DNA of 34,918 nt from Rhizobium sp. 16-488-2b (lineage in GTDB: Bacteria > Pseudomonadota > Alphaproteobacteria > Rhizobiales > Rhizobiaceae), in assembly GCF_017741815.1 (NCBI RefSeq), contig NZ_JAGHMF010000033.1:1-34918 (forward strand). Direction: 5' to 3'. The notes below the pieces were generated by a model. It searched no databases and was not told the DNA's origin. It was given only the letters and a program-made list of their open reading frames with translations. Position 1 is the stretch's first letter; each line of letters starts with the position of its first letter. Shown here one piece after another: positions 8,769-17,082 of this stretch. Both the position numbers and the translations under genes were made by a program.

Positions 8769-9380
8769 GTGTCCGTGCGTAACGCTCTGGCGGCATGTGT
8801 TGTATTGCCTGCCGTTTTCTCCACGCCCACTTTGGCGCAACAGACTGGTTCGACGGCAACTGCGGCCGCAACGCTATGCGACGCCGACTGCATCCGATCC
8901 AACTCCGAAACGGTCGCGCAGATGTGCGCTCGTCCCATCGAGGCGCAGGCGCCAATCGATTTCGAATGGGTAAACCGCCCCTACGCGAGCTTCTTCCAGG
9001 AGGCCGATCCGCCCGAAGGACAATCCTCAGTCGTTATCTACAGGGGAGATTCCATCCGCTTCGTCACGCCTAAGAAGGAGTGGATCCGGATGACGTTCGA
9101 GTGCGCCTACGACGCGACCGCCAAGAAACTGGTCGCCGTGCGCTTGAAACCCGGCCGAATTGGGCAGCAACCACCCATGATCGCTTCCGCGACGCCCGCA
9201 CCACCTTCCCCCAAGGCCGCGCAGATGCAGCAACCGAGCCATATCGACGGCGCGGCATTGGGCGCCGCCATCCAGCGGGCCGTCAGGCGGCCCAAGCCGG
9301 CGGCAAAGCCCTCGCGGACGATGAACATCGGCGAGCCAAGCGGCATCGAGGTCGAGCAGATGGCGATTACTCCGAACTGA
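8769..9380 (+). CDS. Secreted protein divergent from the curli operon
   Basis: This 203-aa protein of unknown family starts at a GTG with GGGAGGAG 5 nt upstream. Residues 1-23 form a signal peptide ending TLAQQ, so it should be exported. The mature part has three early cysteines (LCDADC, QMCARP) and one later (TFECAYD), predicted beta strands around FEWVNRPYASFFQEAD and WIRMTFECAYDATAKKLVAV, and a low-complexity Pro/Ala/Gln/Lys-rich C-terminal third (after about residue 130). It does not look like CsgE, the curli factor missing from the operon. Its divergent placement on the shared intergenic region suggests co-regulation with curli, which is inference only. Confidence 0.7.
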   Translation: MSVRNALAACVVLPAVFSTPTLAQQTGSTATAAATLCDADCIRSNSETVAQMCARPIEAQAPIDFEWVNRPYASFFQEADPPEGQSSVVIYRGDSIRFVTPKKEWIRMTFECAYDATAKKLVAVRLKPGRIGQQPPMIASATPAPPSPKAAQMQQPSHIDGAALGAAIQRAVRRPKPAAKPSRTMNIGEPSGIEVEQMAITPN

Positions 9381-9563
9381 TTTCGCGCGCATCAAAGCCT
9401 GCCTGACGTACGGGCGCATTGGCTCTATCAAGATCGAAAATCGGCACCACAATCACGCTCCTGACGGAGCCATAAGAAGTCACCCCGCTTGACCTCAAGC
9501 CCAGTGCTTCCCAGGTATCCTTGAGCTCATCCGAATGGCACGGGCGCAGCAGGAGATAGCACG

Positions 9564-9806
9564 ATGCAGATTACCTATCACGTCGGACAGCACGATGGTG
9601 GCTATGGATACCGCCTTGGCGATGTCTGGTCCGAAACATTTCCCACGCATGGCGCAGCGCTTTCCGCGGCCAAGGCCGCCGCGAGCCGACAGCATGTCGA
9701 AGGCCGCGACGCGGAGATCCAATATCAGACCGCTGATGGTTCGTGGCATACGGAGCATGCCAGCGGCGGCGATCGCCCCGATACCGAGGTGATTGACGAT
9801 CGCTGA
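9564..9806 (+). CDS. Small DUF2188-like protein
   Basis: This 80-aa protein resembles the DUF2188 family of small stress-associated proteins. It begins ITYHVGQHDGGYGYRLGDVW, followed by a helical segment rich in Ala and Lys (FPTHGAALSAAKAAA) and a short beta pair ending in a repeated-domain-like TADGSWHTEH. AGGAG lies about 10 nt before the ATG. A CTTGACC element at 9488-9494, followed about 17 nt later by an AT-containing stretch, could be its promoter. The molecular role of DUF2188 is not known to me. It lies 47 nt upstream of the BrnA-like gene on the same strand and could share its transcript. Confidence 0.65.
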   Translation: MQITYHVGQHDGGYGYRLGDVWSETFPTHGAALSAAKAAASRQHVEGRDAEIQYQTADGSWHTEHASGGDRPDTEVIDDR

Positions 9807-9853
9807 GCGCTGGGCGACCTTTCGCCAGAACATCACCGACACAGGAACACAAA

Positions 9854-10087
9854 ATGGCCACGACACCCCGACGCCCCGTCAATGCAATGGATGCGGCGGA
9901 AGCCTTGTTCAAGCCCGCCAAAAAGCAACCAGCAGCCGCCATCGAGCGGCCGGCGATCCCGAATGCGAAGGAAATGGTGTCGATCAAGATCGACAGCGAT
10001 GTTCTGGCATTTTTCCAGGAAGATGGCCCCGGCTGGCAGGAGCGGATCAATGACTGCCTGCGCGCGGCGATGAAGGCTGGCCGCTGA
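9854..10087 (+). CDS. BrnA-like antitoxin, no BrnT nearby
   Basis: This 77-aa protein has a C-terminal segment that fits BrnA-type ribbon-helix-helix antitoxins: KEMVSIKIDSDVLAFFQEDGPGWQERINDCLRAAM-type pattern (about residues 39-74), with a beta strand for operator DNA contact and a helix pair following the GPGWQ turn. The N-terminal 35 residues are basic and flexible. BrnA normally neutralises the BrnT RNase and represses its own operon. No BrnT-like gene is found on either side: upstream is a DUF2188 gene and downstream is the BASS transporter 300 nt away. It is therefore an orphan antitoxin or a domesticated repressor. No strong Shine-Dalgarno sequence is visible. Confidence 0.65.
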   Translation: MATTPRRPVNAMDAAEALFKPAKKQPAAAIERPAIPNAKEMVSIKIDSDVLAFFQEDGPGWQERINDCLRAAMKAGR

Positions 10088-10388
10088 TTGCTGACCGAAC
10101 GGCAGCGTGTCGTCGTGGTGCTAGCCGAGATGCTTTGGCAGGGGGCCACGACGATGCGTGCTGCGCGGCAAACTCAGACTAGCGCCCGCCTTCAACGAGG
10201 GAAATGGGGCATGAATATGACGTGTACGTAAAAGGAAATATATCAGATCGAATATCTCTTAATCGGGACATTTTCTTATCGAAACGCCCCGATCCGTAGC
10301 GATCGGAACCGATAGCAGCGGCAACGACCTTGACAGCATAAGCCTTGCGCTCAAAAGCCGGGACATATGTTTGCTTAAGGTTATCGGC
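10088..10388. other. Intergenic region upstream of the BASS transporter
   Basis: No gene is seen. The region contains a TTGACA at 10330-10335 that could serve as a -35 element for the downstream transporter, although the expected -10 (about 10353-10358) is poor. An AT-rich patch lies around 10225-10265. Confidence 0.3.
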
Positions 10389-11348
10389 ATGAAACTCCTC
10401 ACGTCACTCTCCGCGTTTGTCGGCAAGACATTCGCCCTCTGGGTCATCCTGTTCGCGGTTCTCGGCTTTCTGCTCCCGGATGTGTTCAAGCATGTGACAC
10501 CCTATATCGTCACGCTGCTCGGTATCATCATGTTCGGCATGGGCCTGACGATCTCTGTCGATGACTTCCGCGAACTGAGCCGCCGCCCGGTCGAGGTCGC
10601 GATCGGCGTCGTCGCGCACTTCGTCATCATGCCCGCCCTGGCTTTGCTCCTGACCGTGCTCATCCCGATGCCGCCGGAAGTCGCCGCCGGCGTCATTCTC
10701 GTCGGCTGCTGCCCCGGCGGCACGTCGAGCAACGTGATGACCTATCTCGCCAAGGGCGACGTCGCGCTGAGCGTCGCCTGCACCAGCGTCACCACGCTGG
10801 CCGCCCCGATCGTAACGCCCTTCCTCGTCTGGATGTTCGCCAGCCAATATCTGCCTGTGAACGCCATGGCGATGTTCATGAGCATCCTGCAGGTCATCAT
10901 CCTGCCGCTGGCGCTGGGCTTCCTGGCACAGAAAGTGCTGCCGCGCCTGGTCGAAAAGACCGTGCCTGCCTTGCCGCTCGTCAGCGTCGTCGGCATCGTG
11001 CTGATCGTCGCGGCCGTTGTCGGCGCCAGCAAGGGCGCCATCGCACAGTCCGGCCTGCTGATCTTCGCGGTCGTTGTCCTGCACAACGGCCTCGGGTACC
11101 TGCTCGGCTTCTTCGCCGCCAAGGCGTTCGGGCTCAATCTCTACAAGCGCAAGGCGCTGGCCATCGAAGTCGGCATGCAGAACAGTGGCCTTGGCGCCGC
11201 GCTCGCTACCGCATATTTCTCGCCGGTGGCAGCCGTGCCCAGCGCCATCTTCAGCGTCTGGCACAATATCTCCGGCGCGCTTCTGGCGAACTACTTCTCC
11301 AGTCGGACCGATGACGCCGCGGAAAACAAGCCGCTCGAGGCATCCTGA
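10389..11348 (+). CDS. Bile acid:sodium symporter family (BASS) transporter
   Basis: This 319-aa inner-membrane protein has about nine to ten hydrophobic helices. Family signatures are present: GMGLTISVDDF in the N-terminal half, the crossover motif GCCPGGTSSNVMTYLAKGDVALSV near residues 100-125, and EVGMQNSGLGAALA in the second crossover near residues 258-271. Bacterial BASS proteins move organic anions such as pantoate, pyruvate or bile acids with sodium; the substrate here cannot be told from sequence. The ATG at 10389 (AAGG, 8 nt upstream) is preferred to a TTG at 10371. It is a single-gene unit closed by the terminator at 11381-11412. Confidence 0.88.
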   Translation: MKLLTSLSAFVGKTFALWVILFAVLGFLLPDVFKHVTPYIVTLLGIIMFGMGLTISVDDFRELSRRPVEVAIGVVAHFVIMPALALLLTVLIPMPPEVAAGVILVGCCPGGTSSNVMTYLAKGDVALSVACTSVTTLAAPIVTPFLVWMFASQYLPVNAMAMFMSILQVIILPLALGFLAQKVLPRLVEKTVPALPLVSVVGIVLIVAAVVGASKGAIAQSGLLIFAVVVLHNGLGYLLGFFAAKAFGLNLYKRKALAIEVGMQNSGLGAALATAYFSPVAAVPSAIFSVWHNISGALLANYFSSRTDDAAENKPLEAS

Positions 11349-11380
11349 TCTCTCACCGCAAACGCCACACAATCGATCCA

Positions 11381-11412
11381 ATGGCCCGCCGAAAGCGGGC
11401 CATTTTCATTTT
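11381..11412 (+). terminator. Rho-independent terminator after the BASS gene
   Basis: A perfect 9-bp stem (ATGGCCCGC / GCGGGCCAT) with a CGAAA loop is followed directly by TTTCATTTT. It lies 33 nt after the stop codon and should end transcription before the ABC exporter genes. Confidence 0.88.
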
Positions 11413-11576
11413 CCGTCACCCGCCCGGCAAGGCCTCACGATAAAATAACCAGTTGGTGAATTGTTTACTTGAACGGCCGGTTCGAATCGTCAAAAGTAAG
11501 CGCGCTAACCAATCCCGTCATCGATTTGCCGTCCTTTGCGGACCCGCGCCGAACACCTCTATTTTGGAATGATACC

Positions 11577-13430
11577 GTGAGCAGCGATGCTTTGAACCGT
11601 GTAGCGAAGCCGTCGGCTTCGATGGCAAAGGCGACTGCGGCAGGATGGGGCAAGGGCCTCTCCACGTTGGTCCGCATCACCGTCATGGCCTTGCGCCACC
11701 CATGGCAGTCCGGCCTTGCGATCGGCGCCACCCTGATCGCCTCTTCGTTCCAGCTGATGATCCCGCGCTTGCTCGGGCACGCGGTGGATCACACCCAGGC
11801 GGTCGTCGAGGGCGGCGCTGCCGGCCTTGTCGCCCAGGATGCGCTGCTGACGACCGCCTTGTTGTTGCTCGGCGCCAGCGTCATGCGCGGTGTCTTCACC
11901 ATGGTGCAGAACTACTACAGCGAAAGCGTCGGCCACCACATGGGCTACGAGCTTCGCATTGCCTGCTACGAAAAGATCCAGCGGCTCTCCTTCAGCTTCC
12001 ACGACAGCGTGCACTCCGGCGACCTGATCACCATCGGCCTGCTCGATCTGGAGGGTGTTCGCATGTATTTCTCGACAGCGCTGGTACGCATGGTGCTGCT
12101 GACCATGCTGATCGGCATTGGTGCCTACATGCTCCTGTCGACCGACGTGGTGCTCGGCCTGCTGGCGCTGAGCTTCGTTCCCTTCGTCGGCTGGCGTTCA
12201 TCGGTGACGCAGCTGCGGTTGCGCGCCACTTGGCTGGTGCTGCAGGAACGGCTTTCGGTCCTGACCCGCATCATGGAAGAAAACCTCGGTGGCATTCGCG
12301 TTGTCCGCGCTTTCGCATCCCATGCCTATGAGATGTTGAAGTTCGAAGCGGCGTCTAAGAGCGCGCTGGAGCTCGCCCATCAACGCGTCGGGATCCGCGT
12401 CATCAACACCAGCGCGATGACCTTCTCCTTCTTCGCCGCCATGGGCCTCGTGCTCTGGGTCGGCGGTGGCAAGGTGATATCGGGCGAGATCACCGTCGGC
12501 ACGCTCGCATCATTCCTCACCTTCATGACCATCCTGCAGATGCCGGTGCGACAGCTTGGCCTGATGGTCAACGCCTTCGCCCGCGCCTCCACCTGCGGCA
12601 CGCGACTGTTCGAGCTGCTCGATCTCGAGATCGCCGTTCGCGATGCGCCGGACGCGAAGGAGTTGAAGATCACCGAGGGTACGCTTCGGTTCGAGAATGT
12701 AAGCTTCAGCTATCCAAGCACGCCGACGCAGCAGGCGCTGCGCGGCATCTCCTTCGAGGCGAAGCGTGGCGAAACGATCGGTATCGTTGGCCCTCCAGGC
12801 AGCGGCAAGTCGACGCTCGCGCATCTTATCCCCCGCTTCTACGATGTCACCGGCGGCCGCGTCACCATCGATGGCCAGGATGTGCGCAAGGCGACGCTTC
12901 AGTCGCTGCGCCGCTCCGTCTCCATCGTGCAGCAGGACTCCTTCCTCTTCACCACATCGATCGAGAACAACATCGCCTATGGCGACCCATGGGCGAAGGA
13001 AAGCCGCATCGCCGGCGCCAGCGAGAGCGCGCAGCTGCACAACTACGTGCTTGGCCTGCCGACGGGCTACGACACCGTCGTCGGCGAGCGCGGCGTGTCG
13101 CTCTCCGGCGGCCAGCGCCAGCGCCTTTCGATCGCCCGCGCCCTGATGCTGAAGCCCGCGGTGATGGTTTTTGACGATTCCACGGCCGCGATCGATGCCG
13201 CGACCGAGCAACGCATCCGGTCAGCCATGCGCAAATACGCCGCCGACCGGGTGACGATCATCGTCGCCCACCGGTTGAGCTCGCTGATGCATGCGGACCA
13301 GATATTGTTCATCGAGGAAGGCGAGATCGTCGAGCGCGGCACACATGAAGAGCTGCTGGCCGCGAACGGGCGTTACAAGGCGCTTTACGATCTGCAGGTG
13401 CGTCCCGGCGACGAAGCCGTGAGCGCCTAG
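11577..13430 (+). CDS. ABC exporter half-transporter with degenerate Walker B
   Basis: This 617-aa type IV ABC half-transporter has an N-terminal membrane domain with six predicted helices (about residues 25-325) and a C-terminal nucleotide-binding domain with Walker A GPPGSGKST (from residue 405), signature LSGGQ (509-513) and switch His in AHRLSS. The Walker B end reads VMVFDDSTAAID, so the usual catalytic Glu is Asp534. Together with the next gene's LSLGQ signature this marks a heterodimer with one degenerate ATP site, as in BmrC/D- or TM287/288-type exporters. The GTG at 11577 is chosen because a GGA stretch precedes it; the frame is open back to a TTG at 11469, and an ATG at 11622 is also possible. 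The exported substrate is unknown. Confidence 0.85.
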   Translation: MSSDALNRVAKPSASMAKATAAGWGKGLSTLVRITVMALRHPWQSGLAIGATLIASSFQLMIPRLLGHAVDHTQAVVEGGAAGLVAQDALLTTALLLLGASVMRGVFTMVQNYYSESVGHHMGYELRIACYEKIQRLSFSFHDSVHSGDLITIGLLDLEGVRMYFSTALVRMVLLTMLIGIGAYMLLSTDVVLGLLALSFVPFVGWRSSVTQLRLRATWLVLQERLSVLTRIMEENLGGIRVVRAFASHAYEMLKFEAASKSALELAHQRVGIRVINTSAMTFSFFAAMGLVLWVGGGKVISGEITVGTLASFLTFMTILQMPVRQLGLMVNAFARASTCGTRLFELLDLEIAVRDAPDAKELKITEGTLRFENVSFSYPSTPTQQALRGISFEAKRGETIGIVGPPGSGKSTLAHLIPRFYDVTGGRVTIDGQDVRKATLQSLRRSVSIVQQDSFLFTTSIENNIAYGDPWAKESRIAGASESAQLHNYVLGLPTGYDTVVGERGVSLSGGQRQRLSIARALMLKPAVMVFDDSTAAIDAATEQRIRSAMRKYAADRVTIIVAHRLSSLMHADQILFIEEGEIVERGTHEELLAANGRYKALYDLQVRPGDEAVSA

Positions 13431-13440
13431 GGAGAAAGAC

Positions 13441-15330
13441 ATGGCCGAGGAAATGGAAACTGAACGCTCTGACGTTCGCGAGGACGGACGCCGGCCGCCG
13501 CGCGCGGTGGTGGGATCGCAGCGCGTCGAAGAGGAGATGTTCGGCAAGGCCTTTGACGGCAACGTCATCAAGCGGATATGGGCCTTCGTTCGACCCTATC
13601 GGCGCGACGTCGTGCTTTCGGTCTGCGCGGTGCTGACGTTCACGCTGATGCAGTTGATGATCCCGCTGATCATCCGCTACGCGATCGACCATGGCATGCA
13701 GCAGGATGGCAGCCATTCGGCGCTGACATGGGCCGTCGTTGCTTTCCTCGTCGCGATCCTGATCAATTACGGGGCGAGCTACGCGCAGGAGACGCTTGTT
13801 GGTGGCGTGGCGGAGAACGTGCTTTTCGACATTCGCCGGCAGATGTTCTCGCACCTACAGCGCGTCTCGCTGTCCTTCATGGACAAGACCGAGGTCGGCC
13901 GCCTGATGTCGCGCCTGCAAGGCGACGTCAATTCGATGCAGGAATTCCTGGAAACATCGGTTCTTTCGGTCGGCGACATGACGCTGCTCGTCGGCATCGT
14001 CGGCGTCATGCTTTATCTCGACCCGAAGCTTGGCCTGCTGACGCTTTCGGTTCTGCCGATCCTGTTCATCGTCCGCCTCTTCTGGCTGCCGCTTGCCCGC
14101 AAGTCGTTCATGGCCGCGCACGAGACCAATTCCGTGGCCAACGGCGCCCTGGCCGAGGCGATCCATGGCGTGCGCGCCGTGCAGAGCATGGACCGGGAGG
14201 GCGTCAACTTCACGCTCTATGACGACAAGGCGAAGGCGAACCTTCAGACGCATCTCACTGCAGCGCGTTACGCGCAGGTGATGGTGCCAATCGTCGATTC
14301 ACTGACGGGTGTCGCCATGGCGCTTGTCATCGTCGTCGGTGGCGCGCGTGTGCTCAACCAGGCGCTTGATGTCGGCGTGCTCGTGGCGTTCCTGTTCTAT
14401 ATCCAGCGCTTCTTCGACCCGATCCGTTCGCTGACGCTGCAATACTCCGTCATGCAGCGCGCCATGGCATCCGGCCAACGCTTGACCGAAGTGCTCGACG
14501 TGCCGATCGACATCAAGGACGCAGCCGATGCCGTTGTTCTCTCCAAGGACATGGACGGCTCCGTCGAGTTCCGCGACGTGGTCTTCGGCTATAATCCGAA
14601 GCATCCGGTGCTCAAGCATGTGAGCTTCAAGGTCAACCCGGGCGAAACCGTCGCTCTTGTCGGTCCAACCGGCTCGGGCAAGTCGAGCTGCATGTCGCTG
14701 ATCCACCGCTTTTATGATGTACAAAAGGGACAGGTGCTTGTCGGCGGCCACGATGTCCGCGCGCTGACACAGGATTCGCTTGGCGACCAGATCGCCATGG
14801 TGCTGCAGGAGCCGTTCCTCTTCACCGGAACCGTGTTCGAAAACATCCGTTATCACAAGCACAACGCGACGCGGGAGAAGGTCATCGAAGCCGCCAAGGC
14901 GGTCGGCGCGCATGATTTCATCATGCGCCTGCCCGAGGGATACGACAGCATGCTGGGCGAACGCGGCGGCAATCTCTCGCTCGGGCAGCGCCAGCTTTTG
15001 TCCTTCGCGCGTGCGCTTGTGGCCGATGCGAAAATCCTGGTGCTGGACGAGGCGACCGCGAATATCGACAGCTATACGGAGATGCTGATCCAGAAGGCGC
15101 TGGTGAAATTGCTTGAAGGACGCACGGGGTTGGTAATCGCCCACAGATTGGCGACCATCCGCGAGGCCGACCGGATCATCGTTTTGCAGAACGGCGAGCT
15201 CGTCGAAAGCGGCAGCCATCAGCAACTCATGGCGAACCGCAAACTTTACGCGCGGCTTTACGACCTCAACTACGCGTCATTTGACGACATCCCGGAGACT
15301 GTCTGTATGACGCCAATGGGTTCGACCTAA
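13441..15330 (+). CDS. ABC exporter half-transporter, catalytic partner
   Basis: This 629-aa protein forms a pair with the preceding half-transporter, starting 10 nt after its stop (GGAGAAAG before the ATG). It has a hydrophilic N-terminal tail of about 45 residues, a six-helix membrane domain, then a nucleotide-binding domain with Walker A GPTGSGKSS (from residue 408), a non-canonical signature LSLGQ (512-516) and a normal Walker B with catalytic Glu537 (ILVLDEATANID). The consensus ATP site of the heterodimer therefore forms from this Walker A/B and the partner's LSGGQ. The pair should act as an inner-membrane drug or lipid exporter; the substrate is unknown. No terminator is evident after it. 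Confidence 0.87.
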   Translation: MAEEMETERSDVREDGRRPPRAVVGSQRVEEEMFGKAFDGNVIKRIWAFVRPYRRDVVLSVCAVLTFTLMQLMIPLIIRYAIDHGMQQDGSHSALTWAVVAFLVAILINYGASYAQETLVGGVAENVLFDIRRQMFSHLQRVSLSFMDKTEVGRLMSRLQGDVNSMQEFLETSVLSVGDMTLLVGIVGVMLYLDPKLGLLTLSVLPILFIVRLFWLPLARKSFMAAHETNSVANGALAEAIHGVRAVQSMDREGVNFTLYDDKAKANLQTHLTAARYAQVMVPIVDSLTGVAMALVIVVGGARVLNQALDVGVLVAFLFYIQRFFDPIRSLTLQYSVMQRAMASGQRLTEVLDVPIDIKDAADAVVLSKDMDGSVEFRDVVFGYNPKHPVLKHVSFKVNPGETVALVGPTGSGKSSCMSLIHRFYDVQKGQVLVGGHDVRALTQDSLGDQIAMVLQEPFLFTGTVFENIRYHKHNATREKVIEAAKAVGAHDFIMRLPEGYDSMLGERGGNLSLGQRQLLSFARALVADAKILVLDEATANIDSYTEMLIQKALVKLLEGRTGLVIAHRLATIREADRIIVLQNGELVESGSHQQLMANRKLYARLYDLNYASFDDIPETVCMTPMGST

Positions 15331-16182
15331 ACCACCACTATTACGCGTCAGCAGACTTGACACTACGTCATCGTTTGACATCATTCCAGGGTTGCACTGG
15401 CACCGCGAAACCATCTTGGAGAGCGCCGCCATTGGATGGTTTCTGCGTCACTCGCCGCTACCACCGACACATTGCAAATGATGGCGTTGAGATGCGAACC
15501 GCTAGCCAGCTCCAACCGATCGCGGGGCTCTGACCGGGGCGGCTTACCGACTTCAAGGGCCAACCGATGACATCCTCGACTGCCACGGACGGCGGGCCTG
15601 AGATTGCGCGTGGGTCAAATCTCAGCCCCGACGTCCCCTGCTCCGCTGAGCGCGGCATTCCATTGGCATTCCATTTGCCCCCTCCATAGCCGAGCGACAG
15701 GCTTGCCTCTTGCATTCAGACACGATGGGATGTTGTTTCCCTCATAAATTGTAGATAGAAGTGACCGTTGCGAAAGCGCTTGGCACGCGACCGCCACGCT
15801 CGCCGCAAGGTCGACACAGGCAGCGGCGACGCTACGGCCAAGACAATCCCCACTTTAATGTTCGAGACGCGCCCCGCTCCTGCCGCCTAGCGGCTCCCTT
15901 CTGACTGAGCAACGCCGGCCTGCAATGAAACTGGTATCGGAGGCTTGAGCTGAGGTCCCGGTAGATTGCGCCCGCGTGCCGTCCCCTCGCCTGTCTGACG
16001 AGCGGCCGTTGGTCACGCCTTCGGCGGCTGCCCTGCAGGGCGGTCCGCTAACCGTTGCGATGGGACGTTGCCGGGGGACTTGGCAACACAGCGGTGGCTC
16101 TTCCGGCCTGAAGATAGTGCTCGACAACACGTTGCCGCTTGCAACGCCGGTGGTCATCCTTTTGAGAACGAAGGAGACCACT
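15331..16182. other. Gene-poor stretch at the start of an accessory region
   Basis: No gene is supported in these roughly 850 bases. Short open frames exist on both strands, but they lack ribosome sites and recognisable domains. The composition is mixed, and it reads as degraded or non-coding DNA at the boundary between the ABC exporter operon and the accessory genes that follow. Confidence 0.4.
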
Positions 16183-17082
16183 ATGAGTACAACGATGACG
16201 CTGCGAGATGGCACAGAGGAATGGGTTAGCCGGTGCTACTTTCCGACAGAAGAGCGCCTTGCTTCTCTGGGCATTGCGATAGGATGGGTCGATGAACAGG
16301 GAAACGCGATTGATAGGGTGCCTGACAGACTAAACCATCCGTATGCCGTGCTTTCGCCAGATGGCCACGTCTGGGTATCGTGCCCGCTGTTCGCGACTGG
16401 CTTTGAGGAGCTTTCCCTCAAAGATGCGTTGACATTAGGCTTTACCACGTCCGAGTACCAAGCTGGCATCAGGCACAGGCTTCTGACGTCAGAACTCCTT
16501 CAAACGGAGGAAGGACTGATGGCTGAACAGATCGCACCGCGCGACGAGGCTGAAGCAATCTGTAGAGAAGGCGTCTTCACCGACTGGGACGAACCAAGCG
16601 AAGCCCGCCGGGTTCCCTATCCATGCGAGCAGGACTTTGAAGGCTATGAAATTGTCGGCTGGGTGGATGATACGCCGCTCGATAGACTGCGGAGTGAATA
16701 CCTGGTCAGAGATCTATCGAGCGATGAGGTTCGGCCAAGCGAAGTCTACCTTTGTGATGTCGGGATCGAGTCCCTTTCTATCGAAGGCGCCCTCAGACTT
16801 GGATTCAGCACGTCAGAATATCACGCTGCACTTCGAACTCGGATCCTCGAAAGGCGTCACATTCAAGATGAGGAAGATCTCTTGACTTCCGTTTACCCGC
16901 CAATCGAAGTTCGTTCTGGGCTGGATGACCACGGCAGAGACTGCTCCTACCGCCTCGGTCAGGGCGAGCTTTGGAGGCATGACGACTGGAATCGCAACGC
17001 GCCCATGCGGGCTTGGTTGCAGAGGGTTGGTCGGCCCGAGAGTGAAAAGTCAGACCGACCAACCATGTCGACGGCGTTCTAA
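16183..17082 (+). CDS. Unknown protein with internal duplication
   Basis: This 299-aa protein of unrecognised family starts at an ATG with AAGGAG 6 nt upstream; the frame stays open to 15976 but without a ribosome site. It contains two copies of a module of about 90-100 residues. Each has a GWVD strand motif (IAIGWVDEQG near residue 29; EIVGWVDDTP near 159) and ends in a closely similar helix: LSLKDALTLGFTTSEYQAGI near 80 and LSIEGALRLGFSTSEYHAAL near 197. No signal peptide or membrane segment is seen, so it should be cytoplasmic. Its stop codon overlaps that of the convergent gene at 17079, a tight tail-to-tail arrangement. The A/T content at third positions is higher than in the ABC exporter genes, consistent with transfer. 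Function is unknown. Confidence 0.72.
   Translation: MSTTMTLRDGTEEWVSRCYFPTEERLASLGIAIGWVDEQGNAIDRVPDRLNHPYAVLSPDGHVWVSCPLFATGFEELSLKDALTLGFTTSEYQAGIRHRLLTSELLQTEEGLMAEQIAPRDEAEAICREGVFTDWDEPSEARRVPYPCEQDFEGYEIVGWVDDTPLDRLRSEYLVRDLSSDEVRPSEVYLCDVGIESLSIEGALRLGFSTSEYHAALRTRILERRHIQDEEDLLTSVYPPIEVRSGLDDHGRDCSYRLGQGELWRHDDWNRNAPMRAWLQRVGRPESEKSDRPTMSTAF

Noticed and set aside
10404..11381. 325-aa minus-strand open frame opposite the BASS transporter
   Set aside because: The product is composed mainly of charged residues (Asp, Glu, Arg, Gln) complementary to membrane-helix codons, a typical shadow.
15976..16182. Upstream extension of the duplicated-domain protein
   Set aside because: The frame is open but lacks a ribosome site, whereas the ATG at 16183 has AAGGAG at ideal spacing.
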